Below, piece by piece: positions 1-8,052 of a stretch of 36,654 nt of DNA (position 1 is its first letter; each line of letters opens with the position of its first letter). Both the position numbers and the translations under genes were made by a program. Below the pieces are notes generated by a model that had not been told where the DNA came from, made no database searches, and worked only from the letters and a program-made list of their open reading frames with translations. Source of the DNA: Patescibacteria group bacterium (GTDB taxonomy: Bacteria; Patescibacteriota; Patescibacteriia; Patescibacteriales; WJLG01). Location: contig JAQUPS010000010.1 of NCBI GenBank assembly GCA_028716485.1, forward strand, positions 16,346 to 52,999, given 5' to 3'.

Positions 1-380
1 GCGGCTTCGGCGGCGGCCTTGTCATCTTCGATCTTCTTTTTGTCCGCGGCTTCGTCCGCCAAAGCTTTAGCGGCGGCGGATTCTTTGTCAGCGCGGGCTT
101 TTACCAATTTCTCGGTATTCATCCGGCGGGATTTCATCTTATCACCCTTAACAATACCTTTATCAATAAAAAGATTATTAAGCGTGGCGGATAATTGCGC
201 GCCCTTGGCAATCCAGGCTTTGACTTTATCTTCCGCCAATTTCAAGTCTTTGGTAAAAGTGTTGTAAGTTCCCAAATTTTCCAAAATTTTGCCGTAATTG
301 TCGCGGCCTTTTTCGCTGATGATAATTCGATAGGTCGGCTTGCTCTTGGTGCCGATTCTGGCTAATCTGATGATTAACAT
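1..380 (-). CDS. rpsP: 30S ribosomal protein S16 (bS16), 3' end outside window
   Basis: Translating the minus strand from the ATG at 380 gives MLIIRLARIGTKSKPTYRII and continues open to the window edge (126 codons seen). The N-terminal RLARIG..KPTYRIIISE block, the GTYN segment and the later GAQLSATLNNLFIDKGIV segment are the bS16 signature; this protein binds 16S rRNA in the small subunit body. The core is complete by about residue 80. It continues into a Lys/Ala/Glu-rich tail (KARADKESAAAKALADEAA and onward), a low-complexity C-terminal extension of a kind common in bS16. There is no Shine-Dalgarno before the ATG. A near-consensus promoter lies about 70-100 bases upstream, so it probably heads its own transcription unit running out of the window. 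Confidence 0.93.
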   Translation of the reverse strand, partial: MLIIRLARIGTKSKPTYRIIISEKGRDNYGKILENLGTYNTFTKDLKLAEDKVKAWIAKGAQLSATLNNLFIDKGIVKGDKMKSRRMNTEKLVKARADKESAAAKALADEAADKKKIEDDKAAAEA

Positions 381-411
381 GTGGTATTTTCTTTATTTTA
401 TAAAATAAATT

Positions 412-447
412 GCCGATAAATTTGACTTTTTGACGATTTTTATCGGC
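412..447 (-). promoter_or_regulatory. 5'-UTR hairpin of rpsP
   Basis: On the minus strand GCCGATAAA (439-447) is followed 18 bases later by its exact complement TTTATCGGC (412-420). It lies in the predicted 5'-UTR of rpsP, just downstream of the promoter, and has no U-tract, so it is not a terminator. A leader structure for translational control or mRNA stability is possible; its function is inferred only from position. Confidence 0.45.
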
Positions 448-454
448 TTTAAAT

Positions 455-483
455 ATACTATCTGAATTACTGATAAAAGTCAA
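455..483 (-). promoter_or_regulatory. Sigma70-type promoter of rpsP
   Basis: The minus strand has TTGACT (478-483) and TAGTAT (455-460) separated by exactly 17 bases. Each matches its consensus hexamer at five of six positions. Transcription would start near 448, giving an rpsP leader of about 68 nucleotides that contains the 412-447 hairpin. Confidence 0.75.
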
Positions 484-513
484 GAAAATCTTTTATATTT
501 CTTTATCGGTCAC

Positions 514-700
514 TTTTGCCACTTTTTTCGAAAAAAGTGGCGCAAAAAACAGCTCGCAGGAAAAATTTTGGCGCACTCGATAGGAAGCCTAGCAAAATTG
601 CTATACTTGTCGGCTCGGCTGATGCCTCGCCGCCTTCGGACAACGCAATTTTGCACGGCTTCTACGCTCGCACTTATCCCAAAATTTTTCAATGCTCGCG
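514..700 (+). repeat. Dispersed ~180-bp folded repeat, copy A
   Basis: This non-coding block recurs in opposite orientation at 14665-14841. It opens with a perfect 24-bp palindrome at 518-541 (arms GCCACTTTTTTC / GAAAAAAGTGGC). Subterminal inverted arms follow: GCTCGCAGGAAAAATTTTGG at 552-571 and CCAAAATTTTTCAATGCTCG at 679-698. Inside, GCAAAATTGC and GCAATTTTGC face each other, so the unit can fold into a long imperfect hairpin. Overlapping ORFs of 62 and 69 codons exist here but look like by-products of the repeat. It fills most of the 417-base gap between rpsP and the Gmad2 gene. A MITE-like or REP-like element is the best description; no transposase is nearby. Confidence 0.8.
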
Positions 701-729
701 ATGATAAATTAATACGCATCTCATAATTA

Positions 730-761
730 AAATAGCGCTCTTATGTAAAAAAGCGCTATTT
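730..761 (-). terminator. Intrinsic terminator-like hairpin after the Gmad2-GerMN gene
   Basis: AAATAGCGCT (752-761 read on the minus strand) pairs perfectly with AGCGCTATTT (730-739) across a 12-base loop. It is followed on the minus strand by a T-rich run (TTAATTATG). It lies 37 bases past the stop codon of the 798-1745 gene and would end that transcript before the dispersed repeat. Confidence 0.55.
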
Positions 762-797
762 AAAATATTCTTTAATTTTTAATTTTAATTGATCAAA

Positions 798-1745
798 CTA
801 TGGCTGCAGAGCTTCGCCGACATTGCCGTTGACGGAAATTATCACATTTTTCACCGTGGGAAATTGTTCCAGAGTTTGGGTAATTTGCGCGCGAATCGCG
901 GCCACGCGGCAAGAACCGCCGAGCTGGTATTCGATTTGCGAATCAAAATCTACTTTAGCCGTGCCGTTTTTTATAGTTAGAGAATTTATTTTTACGCCCG
1001 GGTTGATTGAGGTAAAATATCCCTGAGCTTTTTCCGCGTCAGTCGCGCCGGCTAATAATTGCTCCAAAGAAGCGCGCGCCGTAGTTTGCGTTTTGGCGAT
1101 CAGCCGTTCAACCGAAAAAACCAAACTGCAATCGGCCGTATTTTTATTTAAATCCGTATTGCCGAAATAAATTTTCACCGGCATTTGTTCCACGGCGCTA
1201 AGACGGACCGGAACGCCGAATTGTTTTTCGTTTTGCGGCATACCGCTGGGATTGTCATTGGCAAAAACCAGCATGCCGATGGTGGAAGAACCTGGATTAA
1301 AAGAAAGTGTCGCTTTGAACGGCACAAAATCAGTCGTCATCCAATCTGCTTGCGCGGTTGCCGGCACTTGGGCGAGCACTTCGCCTTTATCGCCGATTAA
1401 TTTAATCGGGAAGCTGGCTTCAAAATACCAAGTACCCTTAGCCTGTCCGGTTATTTCCAGCGGGCTGGTGATAATTTGATTGGAAGTTGGCGAGGTGATA
1501 TTTATTTCCGAAGCCACATTGTCGGCGGTCGGCTGATTTTCGGTCGTCGTCGCAACCGGCGTCTTAACTATCGGATTATGTTTCAGACAAACGCCAACCG
1601 GAGGATTGCTCGGTTTTCCGTGCGCCACCCACTCGCCATTCTGGCAGAGCCAAGTATCTTCCGGCCCGGAAATCAGCCGAAGATTTATAATCGCCAGAAA
1701 AACGATAATAATTAGCGCGACGAGATAAATTAAAATGCGTTTCAT
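798..1745 (-). CDS. Membrane-anchored Gmad2-GerMN domain protein
   Basis: This 315-residue protein has an N-terminal hydrophobic anchor (residues 4-25, no clear cleavage site), so the rest should lie outside the membrane. A Cys-containing linker (WLCQNGEW, GVCLKH) follows. An immunoglobulin-like Gmad2 domain starts at INITSP (81-86) and runs to about 180, with GTWYFEASFPIKL and DWMTTDFVPFKA typical of the family. A GerMN domain runs from about 189 to the end (PVKIYFGN, LLAG.TDAEKAQGYFTSIN, VKNVIISVNG). These domains are known from spore-germination and cell-envelope proteins. This lineage is not expected to sporulate, so an envelope role is inferred. The gene starts 25 bases after the restriction gene and may be cotranscribed with it. 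There is no Shine-Dalgarno. Confidence 0.82.
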   Translation of the reverse strand: MKRILIYLVALIIIVFLAIINLRLISGPEDTWLCQNGEWVAHGKPSNPPVGVCLKHNPIVKTPVATTTENQPTADNVASEINITSPTSNQIITSPLEITGQAKGTWYFEASFPIKLIGDKGEVLAQVPATAQADWMTTDFVPFKATLSFNPGSSTIGMLVFANDNPSGMPQNEKQFGVPVRLSAVEQMPVKIYFGNTDLNKNTADCSLVFSVERLIAKTQTTARASLEQLLAGATDAEKAQGYFTSINPGVKINSLTIKNGTAKVDFDSQIEYQLGGSCRVAAIRAQITQTLEQFPTVKNVIISVNGNVGEALQP

Positions 1746-1770
1746 AAAAAATGATAATTAAATTTTTTAA

Positions 1771-2457
1771 TTAACTTTTCAAATTTACAAGATGGACAAC
1801 TTTATCTAAAAAATTATTTAGGGAAAAATCGTTTTGAAGCAATTTTTTTGTTTCATTCGAAAAATCAAAATCGTCCAAATTAACTAATTTTGCTTTTTTA
1901 TTTTTATCAAAATCCAACAGACAAATGCCCAGTAAATCAGGTTTGTGAGGGAAATCCATATCTTTAAACAATTTGATGTATTTTTGCAAATATTTTTCAC
2001 TGATAACCTCGTCATTCTTTTTCTTGCCCCGTAAATTATACTTATTCTTCAAATAATAAGGGGTATAGCCCCGCAATACCAAAAAATGAGCAAAACCGAC
2101 ATTTTGCCGCCTGATATTAGCTGTTTCACCCATCATCTCTTCAAAATAATTATTAGCGTTTTGCTTATAATTGGAAGTAACGAATTTAAAACTTACGGTC
2201 GCGATAATCTTGCCTTTTTTGAAAATGGCAACATCCAATCTTTTCGGATAATATTTTCCCTCAAACCTCGCCTCTTTACCATCGCCGATTCCTAATGATT
2301 TTATTATAAAATTTTTACCTATTCTGTCCGAAATTTCTTCCGATAAAAATTTATGAATTGGTATTAATTTTTTCGGACTCCTTGCCCCTCCTTTTTTGTT
2401 ATAAGCAATAAAAGATAAATTTATCGCATCTAAAAAATCCTTTTGTGTATTATTCAT
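1771..2457 (-). CDS. Putative type II restriction endonuclease
   Basis: The gene lies 11 bases after an adenine-specific methyltransferase on the same strand, the usual R-M arrangement. The 228-residue product has no family I recognise outright. It contains a PD-(D/E)xK-like core, PKRLDVAIF (D75) followed by TVSFKFV (S89-x-K91), in which Ser takes the place of the usual acidic residue. Glu106/107 follow 15-16 residues after the Lys, resembling the relocated Glu in Cfr10I/Bse634I-type enzymes. I chose the ATG at 2457. A longer reading from a TTG at 2496 would overlap the methyltransferase by 28 bases and has no better ribosome site. Base composition is visibly more AT-rich than in gyrA or ftsK, consistent with horizontal gain. 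The call rests largely on context. Confidence 0.62.
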   Translation of the reverse strand: MNNTQKDFLDAINLSFIAYNKKGGARSPKKLIPIHKFLSEEISDRIGKNFIIKSLGIGDGKEARFEGKYYPKRLDVAIFKKGKIIATVSFKFVTSNYKQNANNYFEEMMGETANIRRQNVGFAHFLVLRGYTPYYLKNKYNLRGKKKNDEVISEKYLQKYIKLFKDMDFPHKPDLLGICLLDFDKNKKAKLVNLDDFDFSNETKKLLQNDFSLNNFLDKVVHLVNLKS

Positions 2458-2468
2458 AAATACATTGG

Positions 2469-3929
2469 TTAAAATAAGACTGGTTGCGCTTTGCAAAATT
2501 GAGGATGAACGAAATCTTTCAAGAAACTCTTGGCGTAAGATTTGTAACCGCCCCGATAACTTTTGGAAACCGAGGCGATGTGCTCTTTCATTAGATCGGA
2601 ATTTAAAGCTTCACACAGATCTTCAAGATTAGTGCTATTTTTCGGCTTGATGCAATAACCTGCGTAAAAGCTGGCTTTTTCGTCTTTAATTATATAAAAA
2701 CGGGGTTTTAAATTCATGGTGCTGGTTATAATTTTCTTACCGAAGCTCGTTTTTAACCCCTGGTTTCTGCCAAAAGCGTAAAATTCATCATAATTTTTAC
2801 CGCCGCCCTTATCTCTCATTTCCAAAATATCCCGCTGGCTCAGAAAATATTTATATGCTTCCGGATAATCTTTTTGAAAAATATTTTTTGGGATTATTTT
2901 TTCATTCCGATAGGGAAAGATTAAAAAAAGATTTTGGTTTTCTCCTTTATAGGTTGACGCCTTAACAATAGGAACGCATAAACTTTTTTCTATTTTAAAA
3001 GCGTCAAAATAAAGATATTTGCTGTCTATGCGATGCGGAGAAAAAATATAAACATCATCTTTAAGGGTGGCTATTCCATAGTGAATTTCGGCAACTTCTT
3101 GCAATGTAGAATATTTTTTATTAAGTTTGATTATTTTATCTAAATATTTTTGGTCAAAAAACTCCCACCTGTCTCCGCGCATATGCATTGCCGATATTTT
3201 TTTAAACTTAATGTCTTGAAAATCTTTTTTAAAATTTTCCGCATAAAGGAATTCTGTCGTCTTTTCTTTTTGCAAAAATGAGATTGCCGTATAGGCAGTA
3301 GCATCTTTAAAAACCTGCCAATGATCAAAATTTATTATCTTTGCCAAGTGTGGCAAAATTAAATCGCGCAAATTTTTACCAGCCTGGGAGTAAAAGTGAG
3401 AATTCGGGGTAATAAAAGAAATTCTGCCTTTTTCGTTAAGCAATTTTAACGCTTTCTCAAAGAAACAAAAATATAAATCAATTGACCCGCTAACGGCGGC
3501 CGCATAGTTTCTTTGTAATTGTTCTTTCCTTTCATTTAAATTTTGAATACGGACATAGGGCGGATTGCCGATTATAAAATCAAATTTTTCGTCAAAATTA
3601 TGAAAACAAAAATCATCTGTTATGTCGTGAAATTCTGTAATTTTATTTTTTGATAATTTTTGTAAGTTTTGCTTAGTTTTTTCTATCGATTCTTTTGATA
3701 TATCGGTAAAATATATATTTTCTTCAACCACCTTTTTTATTGGCTTGCCTGACAATTTCGAAAATTTTCGCGCCGCTATGACCGCAAAAATTCCCTCGCC
3801 GCATCCAGCGTCTAATATTTTTTCATCTCCGGTAATTTTTTTTCCGCCCAGCGCTTCTTCAACCATAAAATCTACTACCCACTCGGGGGTAAGGACAACA
3901 CCATTTTGTTTTTTTAGTTTTGCGTTCAT
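2469..3929 (-). CDS. Type II N6-adenine DNA methyltransferase (TaqI/Eco57I-like)
   Basis: The 486-residue protein has the gamma-class order of motifs. Motif X-like GVVLTPEWVVDFMV is at 10-23, and the SAM-binding motif I ILDAGCGEGIF at 38-48. An acidic motif II (FTDIS) is at 74-78, and the catalytic motif IV NPPY at 122-125 is preceded by FDFIIG. The C-terminal half (about 230-470) should be the target-recognition domain (CVPIVKASTYKG, KSYRGGYKSYAKSFLKDF). It transfers a methyl group from SAM to adenine N6 in a recognition site I cannot predict. It is the first gene of the R-M unit and is followed 11 bases later by the likely endonuclease. Sequence is AT-rich like its partner. The start ATG has no Shine-Dalgarno. 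Confidence 0.9.
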   Translation of the reverse strand: MNAKLKKQNGVVLTPEWVVDFMVEEALGGKKITGDEKILDAGCGEGIFAVIAARKFSKLSGKPIKKVVEENIYFTDISKESIEKTKQNLQKLSKNKITEFHDITDDFCFHNFDEKFDFIIGNPPYVRIQNLNERKEQLQRNYAAAVSGSIDLYFCFFEKALKLLNEKGRISFITPNSHFYSQAGKNLRDLILPHLAKIINFDHWQVFKDATAYTAISFLQKEKTTEFLYAENFKKDFQDIKFKKISAMHMRGDRWEFFDQKYLDKIIKLNKKYSTLQEVAEIHYGIATLKDDVYIFSPHRIDSKYLYFDAFKIEKSLCVPIVKASTYKGENQNLFLIFPYRNEKIIPKNIFQKDYPEAYKYFLSQRDILEMRDKGGGKNYDEFYAFGRNQGLKTSFGKKIITSTMNLKPRFYIIKDEKASFYAGYCIKPKNSTNLEDLCEALNSDLMKEHIASVSKSYRGGYKSYAKSFLKDFVHPQFCKAQPVLF

Positions 3930-3988
3930 TTTTTTATATTACGAAGGGGTTAACCGCGTTTCAGCATGGTTAATGATGAATATAATCT

Positions 3989-3997
3989 ATTATATCA
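3989..3997 (-). promoter_or_regulatory. Extended -10 promoter upstream of the R-M genes
   Basis: The minus strand reads TGATATAAT, an extended -10 element with a perfect TATAAT hexamer, about 60 bases before the methyltransferase ATG. The TTGACA just upstream is only 11 bases away, too close to act as its -35. The leader then contains TTAACC/GGTTAA arms (near 3949-3972) that could be an operator, though no controller gene is present. Confidence 0.55.
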
Positions 3998-4060
3998 TTT
4001 TCTCTTGTCAAAGTCTTGTGGTTTAAACTTACTGATAATTGTGCTAAATGTTGGCCAAAC

Positions 4061-4128
4061 AAAAAAAACAAAGAGTCATTCTCTTCGCCTTTTATTGCGC
4101 CGCAGTCCGAGGTGAGACTGCGGCGCAA
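4061..4128 (-). terminator. Terminator region after gyrA (two hairpins and a T-tract)
   Basis: A perfect 13-bp GC-rich stem (4095-4107 with 4116-4128, arms TTGCGCCGCAGTC / GACTGCGGCGCAA, 8-base loop) lies 39 bases beyond gyrA. Further along the minus strand a weaker AAGAG/CTCTT hairpin (4071-4085) is followed by eight Ts (4061-4068). The first hairpin has no U-tract of its own, so the pair together is read as the gyrA terminator. Most of the 238-base gap is made of this and the R-M promoter. Confidence 0.5.
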
Positions 4129-4167
4129 CCAATTCGTAATTCGTAATTTTTAATTCTTAATTGATAT

Positions 4168-6798
4168 TTAGGCCCAGGTCACGCAGGCGACTTTGTCGTC
4201 CGGTTCTTTGAAGCGCATGACGCGGACGCCTTGGGTGTCGCGGCCGAGTTCGTTGACCTGCTGGAACGGCAGGCGGATCACCTGGCCTTTTTCGGAAATA
4301 ATTATCAAGTCGCGGTCGGCCATGGTTTCGGCGTTGACTACGAAAGCATTGGTGAGCTTGCCGGTTTTGTCGGTGACATGCGCGGTTCTGATTCCCGAAC
4401 CGCCGCGGCCCTGGACTTTATAAAGATTAAGCGGCGACCGTTTGCCGAATCCGTTGGCCATAATGCTGATCAATTGATATTTTTTCACCCTTTCTTTGTC
4501 AGTGGAAATTACGCCCATCCCGACCATAATATCCTTGCCTTTCAGACGGATGCCGCGGACGCCGGCGGCATTGCGGCCCATTTCGCGCACATCGTCTTCG
4601 GCAAAACGGATGGACTGGCCGTCGGAAGTGATCAGTTGGATTTCATCCGTGCCCGAAGTCGGCTTGGCCCAGATCAATTTATCATCGCCTTTGATTTTAA
4701 TGGCAATCAAACCGGAGCGCCGGACATTGGCAAAAGCTTCCAGCTTGACTTTTTTCACCAAGCCCTGTTCGGTGGCGAAGAATAAATATTCCGCGCCGGC
4801 GATCTTGTCCAGCGGCAAAGTCGAGGTGATTTTTTCTTCCGATAATAATTGCAGGAAATTGACGATCGGCGTGCCCTTAGCCGTGCGGGAGGCCACGGGA
4901 ATTTCGTGCGCCTTTAATTGGAAAACGCGGCCCTTGGTGGTGAAGAAAAGCAAATCCGTATGCGTCATGGTGGTGAACATAAATTCCACCGTGTCTTCTT
5001 CTTTGGTCGACAAGCCGATAACGCCTTTGCCGCCGCGCTCTTGCTGTTTGAAAGTGTCGGGCGAAAGACGTTTGATGTAGCCGTCGCGGGTCATCATCAC
5101 GATCGCTTCTTCATTGGGCACCAGATCCTCGATGCTGAAATCCTTGACCCCGCGGGCGACGACTTGCGTCCGGCGCTCATCGCCGTATTTGTCGGCCAAT
5201 TCTTTCAATTCGGTTTTGACAATGCTTAAAATCCTGGTTTTGGATTTCAAAATCGCTTCCAGTTCGGCGATTAACTTTCTTTTTTCTTTCAATTCTTCCT
5301 CAACGCGCAATCTTTCCAGGTTAGCTAATTGCTGGAGCTTCATTTCCAAAATCGCCACGGCCTGCCGTTCGGTGAGTTTGAATTTCTTGATCAGATTTAT
5401 TTTCGCGTCATCTTTATCTTTGGAGGCTTTGATGGTTTTGATGATGGCGTCGATATTTTCCAAGGCGATCATCAAACCTTCCAAGATATGAGCGCGGTCT
5501 TTCGCCTTGTCCAAATCATATTGGGTGCGGCGGCGGACGACGACCTCGCGATGTTTGATGTATTCTTCCAAGATCGATTTCAAGTTCAGAACTTTGGGCT
5601 GGATGCCGTCCACCAGAGCGAGCATATTGACGTGGAAAGTTGATTGCAGGGCGGTCATCTTGAACAAGGCGTTCAAAACTTTTTTCGGGTAGGCGTCTTT
5701 TTTCAATTCCACGACGATACGCACGCTCTTCTCGCGGTCGGATTCATCGCGCAGATCGCGGATGCCCTCGATTTTTTTATCCGTCACCAATTCGGCGATT
5801 TTTTCCACCAAGGTAGCTTTGTTCACCTGATAAGGAATTTCAGAAATGACAATCTGGAATTTTTCGCCTTTCGTTTCTTCGATTTCCGCCACGCCGCGCA
5901 TCACGATGCCGCCCTTGCCCGTACCGTAAGCCGACTCGATGTCTTTCTGGTTATAAATAATCCCGCCAGTCGGGAAATCCGGACCTTTGACGAACTTGCA
6001 CAAATCCTCGACAGTCGCTTCGGGATTTTCAATCAAATAAGCGATGGCGTCGGACAATTCGCGCAGATTGTGCGGGGGAATTTCCGTCGACATGCCGACG
6101 GCGATGCCCATCGTGCCATTCAATAATAGATTCGGGAGCTTGGCCGGCAGGACGCTCGGTTCCTGATGCGAGCCATCGTAAGTCGGCACGAAATCAACGG
6201 TATTTTTATCGATATCGAAAAGCATTTCCTCGGAAATGGCCGACAATTTCGCTTCAGTATAACGCATGGCCGCGGCCGAGTCGCCATCCATCGAGCCGAA
6301 ATTTCCCTGGCCCTTCACCAGCGGATAGCGCATGGAAAAATCCTGCGCCATGCGGACCATGGATTCGTAAGCGGCCGTATCGCCGTGCGGATGATATTTG
6401 CCCAAAACTTCGCCGACGACGGTAGCGGACTTGCGGAATTTTCCGCCGGCTCGCAGACCGATCGCCCACATCGCGTATAAAATTTTGCGGTGCACCGGTT
6501 TCAAGCCGTCGCGGACATCCGGCAAAGCGCGCGAAACAATCACGCTCATCGCGTAATCAAGATAGGAGCGGCTCATTTCCTCGACGATCGGCTGAGACTG
6601 CACCAAACCATACATAGTGCGGGACTGTCCCATGCCGGCTCGGGGCTGCAGACCGACATTTTCGTCTTTAACTGAATTTTCCAGCATCGGCTGCTCCTTT
6701 TTATCTTCTGTCTTTTTTTCCGCCTTCTCCTTCTTGTCCTTGTCCTCCGAAGCCTTAGCGGAGGAGGACGCTTTAGCGATTTTTTTATTCTTGGGCAT
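4168..6798 (-). CDS. gyrA: DNA gyrase subunit A
   Basis: GyrA breaks and reseals both DNA strands in the A2B2 gyrase that introduces negative supercoils. Numbering from the ATG at 6798 (876 residues), the winged-helix breakage-reunion domain begins near residue 60 ([20 protein letters not shown]). The quinolone-resistance region is [12 protein letters not shown], with Thr141 and Glu145 at the positions of E. coli Ser83 and Asp87. The active-site Tyr is Tyr180 in AAMRYTEA. The C-terminal beta-pinwheel contains the gyrase-specific box QERGGKG, which marks it as gyrase and not topoisomerase IV. The first ~60 residues are an unusual Lys/Glu/Ser-rich extension that includes a palindromic-element-encoded peptide (SSAKASEDK). 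A TTG 12 bases upstream is in frame, but ATG is preferred. gyrB is not in the window. Confidence 0.96.
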   Translation of the reverse strand: MPKNKKIAKASSSAKASEDKDKKEKAEKKTEDKKEQPMLENSVKDENVGLQPRAGMGQSRTMYGLVQSQPIVEEMSRSYLDYAMSVIVSRALPDVRDGLKPVHRKILYAMWAIGLRAGGKFRKSATVVGEVLGKYHPHGDTAAYESMVRMAQDFSMRYPLVKGQGNFGSMDGDSAAAMRYTEAKLSAISEEMLFDIDKNTVDFVPTYDGSHQEPSVLPAKLPNLLLNGTMGIAVGMSTEIPPHNLRELSDAIAYLIENPEATVEDLCKFVKGPDFPTGGIIYNQKDIESAYGTGKGGIVMRGVAEIEETKGEKFQIVISEIPYQVNKATLVEKIAELVTDKKIEGIRDLRDESDREKSVRIVVELKKDAYPKKVLNALFKMTALQSTFHVNMLALVDGIQPKVLNLKSILEEYIKHREVVVRRRTQYDLDKAKDRAHILEGLMIALENIDAIIKTIKASKDKDDAKINLIKKFKLTERQAVAILEMKLQQLANLERLRVEEELKEKRKLIAELEAILKSKTRILSIVKTELKELADKYGDERRTQVVARGVKDFSIEDLVPNEEAIVMMTRDGYIKRLSPDTFKQQERGGKGVIGLSTKEEDTVEFMFTTMTHTDLLFFTTKGRVFQLKAHEIPVASRTAKGTPIVNFLQLLSEEKITSTLPLDKIAGAEYLFFATEQGLVKKVKLEAFANVRRSGLIAIKIKGDDKLIWAKPTSGTDEIQLITSDGQSIRFAEDDVREMGRNAAGVRGIRLKGKDIMVGMGVISTDKERVKKYQLISIMANGFGKRSPLNLYKVQGRGGSGIRTAHVTDKTGKLTNAFVVNAETMADRDLIIISEKGQVIRLPFQQVNELGRDTQGVRVMRFKEPDDKVACVTWA
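6739..6765 (-). repeat. In-frame palindromic element in the gyrA N-terminal extension
   Basis: The minus-strand core CTCCGCTAAGGCTTCGGAGG (flanking arms CTCCG/CGGAG) continues into ACAAG and is translated as SSAKASEDK in GyrA. The same ~25-base core, with one base changed, occurs in the opposite orientation relative to translation inside ftsK (9243-9267). It lies outside the conserved gyrase fold, as expected for an element tolerated in coding DNA. Confidence 0.7.
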
Positions 6799-6851
6799 AT
6801 CTATAAACAATTAAAAATGAAAAGTTAAAAATGGAAAATTATTTTTAACTC

Positions 6852-7175
6852 TTAATTTTTAATTGACGATGTGGTAGCCGGAATTTGCGCCTGATATTTT
6901 TGTAGTTCGCTTTCGTCGATTTTTTTCAGCTCATTAATTTTCGTTCCCGCTTCGTTGAAAGCATTCTGGAAATCCTGGCTCAGCTTATTGATATTTACTT
7001 GGCTGCTTTGTCTTGCCGGAACGCCTTTGAAAACCATGCCCAAATTCATTATCCACAAAACAACGATCAAAATCATGAAAAAAATAACTCCGGCAAAAAG
7101 GGCGTTATTCTTATCCTTTTCTTCTTTGGGCGATTCCGGCGGCGGAGTCGATTTTTTCTCCTCATCAATAGACAT
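6852..7175 (-). CDS. Small single-span membrane protein, unknown function
   Basis: The 107-residue product starts MSIDEEKKSTPPPESPKEEK, a charged Pro/Glu/Lys-rich cytoplasmic segment. A single membrane helix (NNALFAGVIFFMILIVVLWIM, about residues 24-45) follows, then a roughly 60-residue, likely coiled, polar C-terminal part (KLSQDFQNAFNEAGTKINELKKIDESELQKY). I do not recognise a family. The ATG at 7175 is preferred over an in-frame TTG at 7181. It sits 53 bases before gyrA and 33 bases after the MBL-fold gene on the same strand, with no promoter evident between, so the three probably share a transcript. Confidence 0.7.
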   Translation of the reverse strand: MSIDEEKKSTPPPESPKEEKDKNNALFAGVIFFMILIVVLWIMNLGMVFKGVPARQSSQVNINKLSQDFQNAFNEAGTKINELKKIDESELQKYQAQIPATTSSIKN

Positions 7176-7208
7176 AGTCAAAAATTTTCAATTTTGAATT
7201 CAGCTAAA

Positions 7209-7859
7209 TTATGCGGCGATTTCCAAAATTACCAAGTCCATTCCTTCCTGGGGCAGATCTTTTTTGGCGATTTTCAGTTTTTCCTCCCGCTTGGGTTCAA
7301 CGCCCAGCTCTTTGACGAATTTTTCCACCGCATCAAGGTCGGATTTTGAGCCGGATAATTTATAATGCATCGGAATAACCACCCGGGGTTCAAGCTGGCC
7401 GATAACTTCCACGGCAATTTTTGCGTCAATTGTATGTTTTCCGCCGACCGGAATAAATAAAATATCAATATCATCCAGCTGCTCCAATTGTTCGTCGGAT
7501 AAAATATGCCCCAAATCCCCCAAATGCACCAGAGTCAAATCATCCATCTCCATGCGATAAACGATATTTTTGCCACGCTCGGCACCGTTTTTCGCATCAT
7601 GAAAAGTTTCAATGCCCTGCGCCATTACTCCCTTGATATCATATTCCCCCGGAGTATCGATAACGAAAGGACTGGCGCGTAAAGCATCAGCATTGTTATG
7701 ATTAGCATGCTGATGGCTTACTGTCACGATGTCAGCTTCAAAATTAGGCACCTTCAAGCCCAGCTCTTTGCAGAATGGGTCAGTAACCAGCGTCACGCCC
7801 TCCGGCCCGAGTTTATCTTGCAATTTGAAACACGACTGGCCTAAATAAGAAATCATCAT
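7209..7859 (-). CDS. MBL-fold (UlaG-like) metal-dependent hydrolase family protein
   Basis: The 216-residue protein has the short metallo-beta-lactamase fold of the UlaG-like/Lactamase_B_3 group. It starts MMISYLGQSCFKL, with VTDPF.KELGLKVPNFEADIVTVSH next. The metal motif reads S-H-Q-H-A-N-H where H-x-H-x-D-H is expected, so the metal-binding Asp is replaced by Asn. Later motifs are present: VHLGDLGH, DILFIPVGGKHTID and PMHYK. Such proteins bind one or two metal ions and hydrolyse phosphodiester or lactone bonds; the substrate here is unknown. It is the first gene behind the 7969-7996 promoter. Two consecutive ATGs start the frame and neither has a Shine-Dalgarno. Confidence 0.85.
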   Translation of the reverse strand: MMISYLGQSCFKLQDKLGPEGVTLVTDPFCKELGLKVPNFEADIVTVSHQHANHNNADALRASPFVIDTPGEYDIKGVMAQGIETFHDAKNGAERGKNIVYRMEMDDLTLVHLGDLGHILSDEQLEQLDDIDILFIPVGGKHTIDAKIAVEVIGQLEPRVVIPMHYKLSGSKSDLDAVEKFVKELGVEPKREEKLKIAKKDLPQEGMDLVILEIAA

Positions 7860-7968
7860 AAAGTTATAAAGTAGAAAATTTTAAAGTTATAAAATTTTTC
7901 GGCAGCCATGACAATCCAACAATTTTACCGATTATAAACGAAAAAAGGCGCTTATTTTGCCTATCAAT

Positions 7969-7996
7969 ATTATAGCAAATGCAGCTATTATGTCAA
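7969..7996 (-). promoter_or_regulatory. Consensus sigma70 promoter for the MBL-gyrA unit
   Basis: On the minus strand TTGACA (7991-7996) and TATAAT (7969-7974) are both perfect, 16 bases apart. It is about 110 bases upstream of the MBL-fold gene and is the only strong promoter seen ahead of that gene, the small membrane protein and gyrA. The leader is AT-rich and contains no recognisable riboswitch. Confidence 0.82.
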
Positions 7997-8052
7997 CGAA
8001 AAAATGCTTACAAATCTTCTTTAAAATAAGCTAAAATTAAGCTGATTTTTCA

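Noticed and set aside
226-483. 85-codon minus-strand ORF at the left end
   Set aside because: It is a different frame of rpsP and its leader; the S16 frame is clearly the coding one.
510-719. Small ORFs on both strands within repeat copy A, and the 78-codon ORF over copy B
   Set aside because: They overlap on opposite strands within a folded repeat; the similarity between copies follows from DNA similarity, and no start or ribosome site supports them.
2458-2496. Extended start of the restriction gene (TTG at 2496)
   Set aside because: It overlaps the methyltransferase, uses a rare start and has no ribosome site; the ATG at 2457 is simpler.
3989-4013. TTGACA/TATAAT pair upstream of the R-M genes as a standard promoter
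   Set aside because: The spacing is 11 bases, too short for sigma70; only the extended -10 is retained.
4231-6126. Long plus-strand ORFs opposite gyrA
   Set aside because: They are antisense shadows of a GC-richer, highly conserved gene.
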